This document shows, in pieces, positions 7,844 through 13,901 of a stretch of 16,230 bases of DNA; position 1 is the first letter of the stretch, and each line of letters begins with the position of its first letter. The DNA is taken from contig CAJTJA010000050.1 of the NCBI GenBank assembly GCA_910576845.1, positions 1 through 16,230 on the forward strand, in the 5' to 3' direction. The notes beneath the pieces were generated by a model. That model did not search any database. It had not been told where the DNA came from and saw nothing but the letters and a program-made list of their open reading frames with translations. The stretch comes from an uncultured Oscillibacter sp. Its GTDB lineage: Bacteria; Bacillota; Clostridia; Oscillospirales; Oscillospiraceae. Position numbers and translations under genes: made by a program.

Positions 7844-8275
7844 TTGAAGGAAAATAAGTTTACACGGATTATCGCAGTATTGCTATGTTCTATTATGTTT
7901 TGCTGCACATCTGCTTATGCAGCAGAAACTAGGGCTAGTGAGCGAATTGACCGCAGTTCTGTCACCCTCTTAAAAAAAACGAACGGAGATCTTAGCATTT
8001 CTTTTTCCATACGTGCTACAGGAAAAATGGACGTAATTGGGGCTAGCAGCGTAAAAATTCAGCGCAATACCCTTACTGGCTGGGTAACAGAGTATACATT
8101 CACACCTGCCAATTCCGCAGGAATTCAAACAACAGATAAAGTCCAGCACAGTGCTACACTAACCTATTCACCAGCATTTACGGGAAAGGAGTACCGTGTT
8201 ATTGCAATGATTTATGTAGAAGATACTTCGGGGATGAGTACAAAAGAGTTGACAAGCAGGGTAGTAACAGCATAG
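7844..8275 (+). CDS. small secreted protein (DUF6147-like)
   Basis: The start is TTG at 7844 with AAGGAGG 6 bases upstream, a near-ideal ribosome site. Residues 1-27 form a signal peptide (RIIAVLLCSIMFCCTSAYA, cleavage after AYA). The mature ~116 residues look all-beta: NGDLSISFSIRATGKMDVIG, a QR..TGW core and a final EYRVIAMIYVED strand. This resembles small secreted proteins I recall as DUF6147, a tentative assignment. It is the third gene of the sigma operon, so its secretion is probably tied to that signalling system, either as a target or as the sensed ligand (inference). No anchor or catalytic motif is seen. Confidence 0.7.
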   Translation: MKENKFTRIIAVLLCSIMFCCTSAYAAETRASERIDRSSVTLLKKTNGDLSISFSIRATGKMDVIGASSVKIQRNTLTGWVTEYTFTPANSAGIQTTDKVQHSATLTYSPAFTGKEYRVIAMIYVEDTSGMSTKELTSRVVTA

Positions 8276-8285
8276 GAGGCTTATT

Positions 8286-8339
8286 ATGTATATGCTTTCT
8301 ATTATCTGGATGGCAAGTATAGTCAGCTGTCTGGGATAG
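8286..8339 (+). CDS. possible 17-residue peptide at the end of the sigma operon
   Basis: MYMLSIIWMASIVSCLG starts at ATG 8286, 7 bases after AGGAGG, which overlaps the upstream gene's stop region. The peptide is hydrophobic enough to be membrane-active or the remnant of a longer gene. Its next stop is immediate, and the reading beyond it is also short. Confidence 0.35.
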   Translation: MYMLSIIWMASIVSCLG

Positions 8340-8442
8340 TGGGGAACATTGATTTTTGTGGAAGTAGTACAATGGTAGACAGGATGGCGGGCAAATGTAT
8401 GATGCTGAAATTACTATATCGAAATATTCCGATATTGAATAG

Positions 8443-8513
8443 CGAATTATCCGGCGTCGCAAAATGCAAAAAGCCCCAACGCATAACACGTTGGGGCGAT
8501 GTCGGATAATTCG
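8443..8513 (-). terminator. two-level hairpin with minus-strand terminator core
   Basis: The core GCCCCAACG (8473-8481) pairs perfectly with CGTTGGGGC (8489-8497) around a 7-base loop. On the minus strand it is followed by TTTTTGCATTTT, a good U-tract, so it could end transcripts from the leftward GPR-like/SLOG operon 330 bases away. On the plus strand no T-run follows. An outer inverted repeat, 8443-8458 with 8498-8513 (14 of 16 matching), brackets the core. Confidence 0.6.
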
Positions 8514-8825
8514 ATTGAACGAACCCTTGCTCAAGATTTTGACTATGGGGATAATATAATTTTATAAAGGATAAATTGAAATATACAGGGCACGGTTAGA
8601 TTTGTCAACCTCCGCATCAGCGGTTTCGTTCAATTCCCGCAAGCAATGAGCGGCGATATCCTTTTCGGATATCGCCGCTCGCTTGTTGGGGCTCCGCCCC
8701 AAGCCCCGGACTGAACGCGTTGCGCCCAGTCGAACACGCCTGTCGGCGTGGCTTTGCGCTCCCGTTGGTCGCTATTTTCCGCACATCTGCGTTGGAAGTA
8801 TACGATAGACACACAGGCATGGTGT
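8514..8825. other. intergenic junction rich in hairpins
   Basis: No gene is supported here. Frames on both strands (for example 8617-8820 minus and 8720-9010 plus) lack ribosome sites and known domains. Composition rises sharply in G+C from about 8600, marking a probable boundary between the sigma operon and the mobile-element core. The stretch holds the hairpins at 8648-8702 and a TAGACAC/GTGTCTA repeat (8806-8812, 8822-8828) that includes the stop of the GPR-like gene. Confidence 0.5.
8648..8702. repeat. paired hairpins near the left edge of the mobile core
   Basis: The first hairpin is a perfect 14-bp stem (8648-8661 with 8667-8680, loop TTTTC), extendable by CAAGC/GCTTG across a 3-base bulge. 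The second is TTGGGGC (8686-8692), loop TCC, GCCCCAA (8696-8702). Neither is followed by a T-run. They could belong to a dispersed intergenic repeat or an element end. Confidence 0.55.
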
Positions 8826-9671
8826 CTACAGCAGTGAATAGTCTGCGATCATCATACTGGCGCTGTGGTCAAGTTCCGGATAGGCCACCCGCAGAATTGC
8901 GCAGGAGATCATCAGCGAGGCCCTTCTCACCACGGCCTCAATTTCAGCAACGGTTAATAGCTCTTGGTCGGACGCCTCAATATTCGGCGCTAAGTCCTGG
9001 ACGCGGATAGCAGCTGGAACCCCGATGGAAATGACCGGCAAGCCAATCGTGGAGGGCGATAACTCCTCACCGCTATGATCAATTTTTATCCCTGCGTCCG
9101 TCAGTTCTATACAGCGGCAAAGACGGGAATAGTCCGCACAGTGCATGGAGTCAACCAGAAGCACACAGGCCGCGCCGATTGCAGACGATACGCTGGAGAT
9201 CAATGTGCTCCCGCTGATGTTTGTCGCACCGCTCACACCTGGGGCCAGCACCGTCAGTTTTTCAAATGCGGACTTCATCGGGACATGGGTAAAAATTCGT
9301 TTCGCAGTTTCCGGCCCAATGGAATCAGCAGGAGATTCCCGGTCCCCTATTCCGCAGACCAACAGCGTTTTCCCTTTGTATGGGGTCAGATAGCGGTCCA
9401 GCTCCTCGGTCAAGCAATCGCAGACCTTTTCCAAATCGTCATAGCCGCCCAGCGGCCCCGTCTGAAGCGTCGAATACCGACCTATGCGTTTGCCCAAGAG
9501 CCCCGCCATATCCTCATCCTTGATGTTCACACGGAGGATGGGAATGCCGTGGGCCTCGGTTTCGCTGAAATCCACATATTCAGCGATCCAATCTCCATTT
9601 TCTGTTCCAGCCGTTTTTTTGAACAGCCCCTCCAATATCTTCCCAATTTCAGGCGGTAAATTCGCAGCCAT
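8826..9671 (-). CDS. GPR-like (peptidase A25) spore-protease paralogue
   Basis: The start is ATG 9671, with AAGGAGG 8 bases upstream; the longer open frame (68 further codons) lies inside the preceding gene. The 281-residue product resembles GPR, the protease that degrades small acid-soluble spore proteins at germination. Matching blocks are GKRIGRYSTL (60-69), LLVCGIGDRESPADSIGP (103-120), LAPGVSGATNISG (142-154), VLLVDSMHCADYSRL (170-184) and IELTDAGI (188-195). Asp116 and Asp174 align with the two aspartates known to be essential in Bacillus GPR (Asp127 and Asp193, from memory). The N-terminal Arg-Thr-Asp-Leu-Ala processing block of GPR is not evident and the protein is shorter than the ~370 aa of the spore enzyme, so substrate and control probably differ. 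It follows the SLOG gene by 2 bases, clearly in one operon, on a mobilizable element. The substrate is unknown. Confidence 0.75.
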   Translation of the reverse strand: MAANLPPEIGKILEGLFKKTAGTENGDWIAEYVDFSETEAHGIPILRVNIKDEDMAGLLGKRIGRYSTLQTGPLGGYDDLEKVCDCLTEELDRYLTPYKGKTLLVCGIGDRESPADSIGPETAKRIFTHVPMKSAFEKLTVLAPGVSGATNISGSTLISSVSSAIGAACVLLVDSMHCADYSRLCRCIELTDAGIKIDHSGEELSPSTIGLPVISIGVPAAIRVQDLAPNIEASDQELLTVAEIEAVVRRASLMISCAILRVAYPELDHSASMMIADYSLL

Positions 9672-9673
9672 AA

Positions 9674-10228
9674 TTAATTCCTCCTTGTTCCGTCGGCACA
9701 AGTTTTTTCGCTTTGCGTAAGCGCCTGGGTGAGCGGGTCGATCATGATGATCTTCCGCCCCATTTTCTGCGCGTAGCGCACAGTCGCCGCCGTTCCTCCC
9801 CGCCGCTCCCCGTTGTAAACAGCCAGTAAGATATTCGCGTGGTCCACCAAAAATCGGTTGCGGTTCAGCATACAATCCTTGTGGTAAGTTCTGCTGACGT
9901 AAACAATAGAATCAGCCCTGTCCAAAACAGAACGGTAAAGCTCCTGTGATGAAGCTGTCCATTTGTCCGCCTGTCCCTCGCAGGGCAGGACACAGTAGAG
10001 GTTCAGCGCGGGATTTTCCTCCCGCAGGGCAAGGACCGACAGGGCGGACCATGTATCGGCCGCCTCAGCCATCCCAGACAGGAATTGTGTGAAGCCCGTA
10101 TTTACCAGCGCGGCGATCTGCTCCGCCAGCACTGCCTTGAGCGCCACACAACGGCTGTCCGCTTCGTTATACCGCCACGGGAATTTGCCGGGGCAGTGGC
10201 CAGTGAACGCACAGCATTTTGTCAGCAT
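9674..10228 (-). CDS. SLOG-domain protein (DUF1273/YpsA-like)
   Basis: The 184-residue product shows the DUF1273/YpsA pattern of the SLOG Rossmann-like superfamily: CAFTGHCPGKFPW (6-18), SGMAEAADTW (51-60), LPCEGQADKW (81-90), CMLNRNRFLVDH (119-130) and NGERRGGTAATVRYA (139-153). SLOG domains bind nucleotide-type ligands; the Gly-rich GGTAATV loop and the acidic turn are the likely pocket. The usual TGHRP reads TGHCP here. The start is ATG 10228, with GGAGAG about 9 bases upstream. Transcription should begin near 10301 from the TTTACA/TATAAT promoter. The gene overlaps the ribosome site of the GPR-like gene, so the two are translationally tied. A sensing or nucleotide-processing partner for the protease is plausible but inferred. 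Confidence 0.8.
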   Translation of the reverse strand: MLTKCCAFTGHCPGKFPWRYNEADSRCVALKAVLAEQIAALVNTGFTQFLSGMAEAADTWSALSVLALREENPALNLYCVLPCEGQADKWTASSQELYRSVLDRADSIVYVSRTYHKDCMLNRNRFLVDHANILLAVYNGERRGGTAATVRYAQKMGRKIIMIDPLTQALTQSEKTCADGTRRN

Positions 10229-10275
10229 GATCCATCACTCTCCAGGTAATATTTCATCCTGTTCCTTCTTTCAAC

Positions 10276-10321
10276 ATATGGCTAAATAATAGCCATATAA
10301 TATGGCCATTATATCAGCCAT
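10276..10321. promoter_or_regulatory. double operator between the XRE and SLOG genes
   Basis: Two inverted repeats stand in tandem: ATATGGCT (10276-10283)-N7-AGCCATAT (10291-10298), and ATGGCC (10302-10307)-N8-AGCCAT (10316-10321). Their centres are about 24-25 bases apart, near two helical turns. A plus-strand TATAAT (10296-10301) is at the edge of the first and the minus-strand TATAAT inside the second, so a bound repressor would shut both directions. The adjacent XRE-type protein is the obvious binder (inference). Confidence 0.65.
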
Positions 10322-10336
10322 AATGAAAGCTGTAAA
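10308..10336 (-). promoter_or_regulatory. promoter of the SLOG/GPR-like operon
   Basis: On the minus strand, TTTACA (10336-10331), exactly 17 bases, then TATAAT (10313-10308). The predicted start is near 10301, about 73 bases before the SLOG ATG. The -10 lies inside the second ATGGCC/AGCCAT operator. Confidence 0.7.
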
Positions 10337-10348
10337 GGGGGCAGGGCT

Positions 10349-10567
10349 ATGATCGTCTATGATCCGCTGTGGAGGACAATGGCGGGACAGAACGTGACAA
10401 CGTATACATTGCGATTTAAGCACGGAATGAGCCACGCCACCGTCCAACGCCTGCAATCAAATATGCCTGTCTCAACCCATACGCTTAACAAACTTTGCAC
10501 GATTCTGGATTGTCCCCTCCAAGATGTTGCAGAGTATATTCCAGATAATCAGATACAAAAAAATTAG
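10349..10567 (+). CDS. small XRE-family HTH regulator
   Basis: This 72-residue protein is a minimal Cro/CI-type HTH. The pattern is the common clostridial MIVYDPLW..M...N.TTYTL form, with the HTH at about residues 18-52 (SHATVQRLQSN then VSTHTLNKLCTILDC) and the closing DVAEYIPD. No ligand or effector domain is attached. AAAGGGGGC about 10 bases before the ATG is its ribosome site, and a TATAAT at 10296-10301 its likely -10 (the -35 is weak). It is divergent from the SLOG/GPR-like operon across a 120-base gap with two tandem palindromes, so autoregulation and repression of that operon are inferred. The stop codon lies in the left arm of the following terminator. Confidence 0.8.
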   Translation: MIVYDPLWRTMAGQNVTTYTLRFKHGMSHATVQRLQSNMPVSTHTLNKLCTILDCPLQDVAEYIPDNQIQKN

Positions 10568-10599
10568 GGCCACCCCTCCAAAGTTGAAGGGGTGGCCCT
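10566..10599 (-). terminator. terminator between XRE gene and relaxase gene
   Basis: AGGGCCACCCCT (10566-10577) pairs perfectly with AGGGGTGGCCCT (10588-10599) around a 10-base loop. On the minus strand it is followed by AATTTTTTTG, a strong U-tract, 5 bases after the relaxase stop. On the plus strand it has no T-run but may still end the XRE transcript. Confidence 0.8.
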
Positions 10600-10603
10600 G
10601 TAG

Positions 10604-12007
10604 TCACCGCTCCGGCTTTTGTTCTCTATTCTGCTCCTGTTGCTCCGGCGTCAAGCCGAGGATTTTGTCCACGTTCCGCTTCGCCGTCTGATAAGCGATC
10701 ATATCCTGCCGCGCCGCGCGGTATTCCTCATACTGCCCTTGCTTCTCCGCCAGCAGCCTGGCGTACTCCTGGGAGAGCTGGGCCACCTTTGGAATGGGTT
10801 TGCCGCCCAGATCGTCAAAGGCTTTCTTTGCCGCCTCATGCTGGGCGATCTCGGCCTCATGCTCCGCACGGAACTCCTTTTTGTGCCGGGACTTTTGATA
10901 GGCGGCATACACATCCCTCGTCTTGGAGTAGTTGATGATGTGGGTCTTGAGCTGTGCAGCCTGGGACATCCGCGCCTCCAACTGCTTGATGCGGCGGGAA
11001 GCGGTGTCAAAACGGGTCCCGGCCTGCTCCGCCCGTGCCGTCAGTTCGTCATAATCGGTCAGGCCGTTGTCCACCAGAAAATTCAGCGTCTTTGCGGCCT
11101 CTTTCAGATTGAATATCTTCGCCCAATGTTCGTAGCCAGCACCCTTACCCGCCGCCATTTTCGCCTGAATGTCGATGAGCAGATTGACTTTCCGGCCATC
11201 CCGCTGGAAGGGCTTTTTCGCGCCTGCGGACGGCCCGCGCCGGACAGCGGAACGCTCCCGCAGGGCCTCCCTGGTATAATCGCTTCCCAGTTTATCGGAA
11301 CGGGTAAAACGGTCCCAGCCGGGTGCGCGGAAGGACAACCCTTTGCCCTCCTTGATCTCATAGCCCTCGGCCCGCATTTTTGCCAGGAAATCCTCATAGT
11401 CCCGGCTGTCGGGGAGCACCCGGTCAATGGCCCGCCGTAGCTGCTCCTTATGGCTGGAGCCGTACTGTGCCGCCGCCATCTCTTTCTGCTTTTTGGCACT
11501 GGGCTTCGGGTTCTCAATGACAGAATAGCCATGAACACGGCACAGATCGTCATTCAGTTCCCGCAGGATGAAAGCGGAATCCTTAACGTTCTGAAATTTG
11601 CCGTCACAGTTGAGGTTGGTGCTGTTAAATTCAATGTGGGTATGGATGTGGGCCTTATCCACATGAGTGGACACCACGAACTGATGCTGGCCTTTGGTGA
11701 ATTTCATAGCCAGCTCATAGCCCAGGCGGTTGGCCTCCTCCGGGGTGATTTCCCCCGGCTTGAAGGATTGAATGATACGGTACATGAGGATATCATGGGC
11801 CGGGTCCTGTCTGCGCCCGGTGGTCAGGAAGTACAGCTTTTTGCTGGCTTCAAATTCCTCGGCGGCAGACTCCGGCAGACACATATAGGAGGACACCAGA
11901 TCGCCGTCGATGGTTTTTTCCGCCTTCTGGTCGTAGTCCAGACGGTCCGCCATGAACCGCTGGCGATTGCGCATGGTTTTGCGGGGGTACAGGCTGGAAA
12001 TTGCCAA
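10604..12007 (-). CDS. MobP-type relaxase (mobilization nuclease)
   Basis: The 467-residue product is a relaxase of the kind carried by Tn1549-like and related clostridial elements. It nicks the transfer origin and stays bound to the 5' end of the exported strand. Visible signatures are SFKPGEITPEEANRLGYELA (81-100), THVDKAHIHTHIEFNST (114-130) with the metal-binding His120, His122 and His124, and an N-terminal tyrosine in LDYDQKAEKT (Tyr25) as the likely nucleophile. The C-terminal half (about 330-467) is Lys/Glu/Ala-rich and probably coiled coil. The start is TTG 12007, with AAGGAGGG 4-5 bases upstream. It is divergent from the ribbon-helix-helix gene, a usual relaxosome pairing. No coupling protein or type IV secretion gene is in view, so transfer would need a helper element (inference). 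Confidence 0.88.
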   Translation of the reverse strand: MAISSLYPRKTMRNRQRFMADRLDYDQKAEKTIDGDLVSSYMCLPESAAEEFEASKKLYFLTTGRRQDPAHDILMYRIIQSFKPGEITPEEANRLGYELAMKFTKGQHQFVVSTHVDKAHIHTHIEFNSTNLNCDGKFQNVKDSAFILRELNDDLCRVHGYSVIENPKPSAKKQKEMAAAQYGSSHKEQLRRAIDRVLPDSRDYEDFLAKMRAEGYEIKEGKGLSFRAPGWDRFTRSDKLGSDYTREALRERSAVRRGPSAGAKKPFQRDGRKVNLLIDIQAKMAAGKGAGYEHWAKIFNLKEAAKTLNFLVDNGLTDYDELTARAEQAGTRFDTASRRIKQLEARMSQAAQLKTHIINYSKTRDVYAAYQKSRHKKEFRAEHEAEIAQHEAAKKAFDDLGGKPIPKVAQLSQEYARLLAEKQGQYEEYRAARQDMIAYQTAKRNVDKILGLTPEQQEQNREQKPER

Positions 12008-12118
12008 TGGGCCCTCCTTTCAATTGACAAAACTACAAAAGTATAGTTTCATAAGACTATATAATATACTAAAATCGCCCCTGTCAAGCTACACTATAAC
12101 TATAGAAGGAGTGGCAGT
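12008..12118. promoter_or_regulatory. divergent promoter/operator region of relaxase and RHH genes
   Basis: The hexamer ACTATA or its complement occurs four times: 12042-12047, 12056-12061 (an inverted pair with 8-base spacing), 12093-12098 and 12099-12104 (direct repeats, also forming CTATA-AC-TATAG). On the minus strand TTGACA (12087-12082) is followed 17-18 bases later by the A/T-rich TTATATA, a likely relaxase promoter. A TATAAT also occurs on the plus strand (12060-12065) without a good -35. The repeated hexamers suit binding by the RHH protein (inference). Confidence 0.5.
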
Positions 12119-12313
12119 ATGGCAGAGGAGATCAAAATCAAAAAGAAGTCCGCCCGCAGGGGGGACGATGGGCACAAGGTCGTGTCCGTCCGCATGAGGG
12201 ATGAGCTGATCGAGCGGTTGGACATTATCGCCGAGAACTCCAACCGTTCCCGCAATGAGATCATCAACCTTCTGCTGGAAGCGGCAGTGGATATCGTGAA
12301 AATTGAGGAGTAG
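12119..12313 (+). CDS. ribbon-helix-helix (CopG/Arc-type) DNA-binding protein
   Basis: The 64-residue product has a basic N-terminus (KIKKKSARR) and then the RHH fold: strand KVVSVRM (20-26), helix ELIERLDIIAENS (29-41), turn NRSRNEIINLLLEAAVDIV (42-60). AAGGAG 7 bases before the ATG is a good ribosome site. Divergent pairing with the relaxase gene suggests a relaxosome accessory or repressor that binds the ACTATA repeats in the shared promoter region. Confidence 0.82.
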   Translation: MAEEIKIKKKSARRGDDGHKVVSVRMRDELIERLDIIAENSNRSRNEIINLLLEAAVDIVKIEE

Positions 12314-12340
12314 CCCCTGTTTTCACTGGCATTGATATAA

Positions 12341-12373
12341 AAGATGAGGGCAGGCTGCGCCTGCCCTCATCTT
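12341..12373. terminator. bidirectional terminator between convergent genes
   Basis: A perfect 14-bp stem (12341-12354 with 12360-12373) encloses CTGCG. T-rich ends follow in both directions (CTTTG on plus, TTTTATATC on minus). It separates the RHH gene from the leftward coiled-coil gene. Confidence 0.75.
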
Positions 12374-12378
12374 CTTTG

Positions 12379-12714
12379 TCATTCCTCTGTTTGAGCCAAC
12401 CCCAACCGCTCGGCGATCTCCTCCGGCTTCAGCCCGGACTTGCTGGCGGACTGGATCAGCTCCTGAATCTTCTGTTTTTTCGTCTTGCGGGGCTTGCGCG
12501 GGGGCTTCGGGGCGAGGATATCTTTCTTCTGCTGCTCCAAAGCATCAATGCGTTCCTTCACCGTTGCTACCTTCGCGTCAAACTCCTGCATCGCGGAGGC
12601 ACGTTTGGCCTCGACCCCCTCCAGGTCCTCGTTCAGCTTCTGAATCTTGGCGTCGATGTCAGCGGCCTTCTGCTCGGCGGTGCGGCGGGGGCGTCTTACT
12701 CTTTGCTCATCCAT
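12379..12714 (-). CDS. small coiled-coil protein of the mobilization module
   Basis: The start is taken at ATG 12714 (MDEQRVRRPRRTAEQ), with GAGAGGAGC about 9 bases upstream; the open frame begins 18 codons earlier but without a ribosome site. The 111 residues comprise a basic N-terminus, a Lys/Glu/Ala heptad-like coiled coil at about 15-65 (DAKIQKLNEDLEGVEAKRAS), a Pro/Lys linker (APKPPRKPRKTKK, 69-81) and a small C-terminal helix pair ending KPEEIAERLGL, which resembles a helix-turn-helix tip. No family name is claimed. It lies in the leftward mobilization cluster, after the TOPRIM gene, with its own promoter in the gap. A DNA-binding or relaxosome accessory role is inferred. Confidence 0.7.
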   Translation of the reverse strand: MDEQRVRRPRRTAEQKAADIDAKIQKLNEDLEGVEAKRASAMQEFDAKVATVKERIDALEQQKKDILAPKPPRKPRKTKKQKIQELIQSASKSGLKPEEIAERLGLAQTEE

Positions 12715-12763
12715 GTTGGTAAAGCTCCTCTCCGTGAAATAGTTAAGTAGAGCATTCAAAACT

Positions 12764-12811
12764 GTCATATCCAGTTATGACTATCTTTATAATAGCTTTT
12801 GTATTATATCA
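12764..12811 (-). promoter_or_regulatory. promoter and dyad upstream of the coiled-coil gene
   Basis: On the minus strand TATAAT (12808-12803) is directly preceded by TGA, giving an extended -10. That TGA is also the stop codon of the TOPRIM gene. The -35 is poor, as often with extended -10 promoters. GTCATA (12764-12769)-N6-TATGAC (12776-12781), an inverted repeat, lies about 20 bases downstream of the predicted start and may be an operator. Confidence 0.5.
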
Positions 12812-13762
12812 TAAACTATTTTGATGTTCCACTACTTTTTTTCGATTTGACATCCGCTCCGCTTGAATGTGGGCACAGAGAAATTCATTGTAGTCCTTCC
12901 CGAACTCCTTCGGCGGCGGGTTGTGGTGGATCAGCTTCATCCGCTGGGCCAGCTCCGGGAGCTGCCGTATCGCTGTTTCCAACCGCTCCATGCCCTCCAT
13001 CCCTGCCTTATCGTTGTCCAGGCATAGGCTCAGGTGGGTGACATGGGGATGGTCATGAAGAAACTGGAGCATGGCGCGGGGAGCGGTCCCGCCCAAAGAC
13101 AGATAGTGGCTGTCCCGCCACTCGCCCCCGAACCGCTTCACCAGCGTGGCAAGAGAGAGAGCGTCGATGGGGCTTTCCGCCACCGCCAGCCGGGGACAAA
13201 CTGGGTCAGCGGCCAGCAGAGAAAAATTATACCGCTTGTCACTGCCCTCTACGTCGATCTTGAAGCTGTCCCGCGTCCCCCGCAGACAGGCAAACCGGGC
13301 GCGGCCCGCCGGGTCCCTGCCCACAAATACACAGTTCTGATATTTCCGGCTTTCATAGAGCGTACCAGCCTGGATACACGCTTGCAGCAGCTCCGGGTGG
13401 ATGCCCCGGCCCTGCAAATAGGACAGCATGGCGGTGGGGAACCGGCTGGCCTCCGGGAGTGCAAAGGGCTTCGGCGGTTTTGGCTTGAGCAGTTCCTGGG
13501 GCGGCGGGGCGCGGGAGCCGCACAGGGTCTCCACCGCCTCCGTAAAGTCCAAGCCCCGGACTTTGATCAGATAGTCCAGCGCCGTCCGCCCTCCGATCCC
13601 CCGGCTGTTCCAGCACCACAACCCACAAGAGATTTTCAAGCTGTCATGGGTCCGGGTGCAGTATTCGTTGGGACCGCTCCGCTTCAGTTCATGAGGATCA
13701 AAGGTTTGAAGGTAGGAAAGAAGGTCCCACTTCTTCGCCTTTTCGATCTGCTCCTTGGTCAC
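12809..13762 (-). CDS. DUF3991/TOPRIM primase-like protein
   Basis: The 317-residue product has an N-terminal DUF3991-type region (SLKISCGLWCWNSRGIGGRTALDYL, about 41-65, standing where primases carry their zinc module, followed by DFTEAVETL). The TOPRIM fold follows: VAESPIDALSLATL (194-207) with the conserved Glu196, and LCLDNDKAGMEGMERL (247-261) with the Asp249-x-Asp251 pair that binds Mg2+. Such proteins are thought to prime the complementary strand of transferred or replicating DNA. The start is GTG 13762. AGAGGTGAG lies about 14 bases upstream, farther than usual, so start efficiency may be low. It is divergent from the Y-family polymerase gene. Confidence 0.8.
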   Translation of the reverse strand: MTKEQIEKAKKWDLLSYLQTFDPHELKRSGPNEYCTRTHDSLKISCGLWCWNSRGIGGRTALDYLIKVRGLDFTEAVETLCGSRAPPPQELLKPKPPKPFALPEASRFPTAMLSYLQGRGIHPELLQACIQAGTLYESRKYQNCVFVGRDPAGRARFACLRGTRDSFKIDVEGSDKRYNFSLLAADPVCPRLAVAESPIDALSLATLVKRFGGEWRDSHYLSLGGTAPRAMLQFLHDHPHVTHLSLCLDNDKAGMEGMERLETAIRQLPELAQRMKLIHHNPPPKEFGKDYNEFLCAHIQAERMSNRKKVVEHQNSL

Positions 13763-13833
13763 ACTTGATATGTTAGCTCACCTCTTTCATGATGCCCGAG
13801 GGCATTTATTTTTTGCCATTATCATCGAACATA

Positions 13834-13862
13834 TGGACAATTACTTTGACGGCGTGTATAAT
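13834..13862 (+). promoter_or_regulatory. promoter of the Y-family polymerase gene
   Basis: TGGACA (13834-13839), 17 bases, TATAAT (13857-13862), 40 bases before the ATG. CGAACATATGGACA (13826-13839) overlaps the -35 and resembles a degenerate Gram-positive LexA box (CGAAC-N4-GTTCG), one half good and the other with mismatches. SOS control is therefore possible but unproven. Confidence 0.6.
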
Positions 13863-13901
13863 AGGAATAACCTGTGGGACGATGGTAGGGGGGTGCCGGA
13901 T

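Noticed and set aside
8276..8508. In-frame open stretch after the TAG of the secreted protein
   Set aside because: About 77 codons stay open, suggesting readthrough or a premature stop, but the sequence does not resemble the upstream domain and runs into the terminator stem.
9674..9875. Upstream extension of the GPR-like frame (68 extra codons)
   Set aside because: It overlaps the SLOG gene in another frame, and the strong AAGGAGG site fixes the start at 9671.
10619..12046. Long plus-strand frames (10619-11440 and 11450-12046) opposite the relaxase
   Set aside because: They are antisense to a clearly recognised relaxase in GC-rich codons, have no ribosome sites and no known domain.
13034..13768. 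244-codon plus-strand frame opposite the TOPRIM gene
   Set aside because: Antisense shadow of a gene with intact TOPRIM motifs; the translation is Pro/Arg-rich and unrecognisable.
13791..13818. ATGCC-CGAG-GGCAT hairpin followed by TTATTTTTT on the plus strand
   Set aside because: It resembles a terminator, but the stem is only 5 bp and no plus-strand gene lies upstream to be ended.
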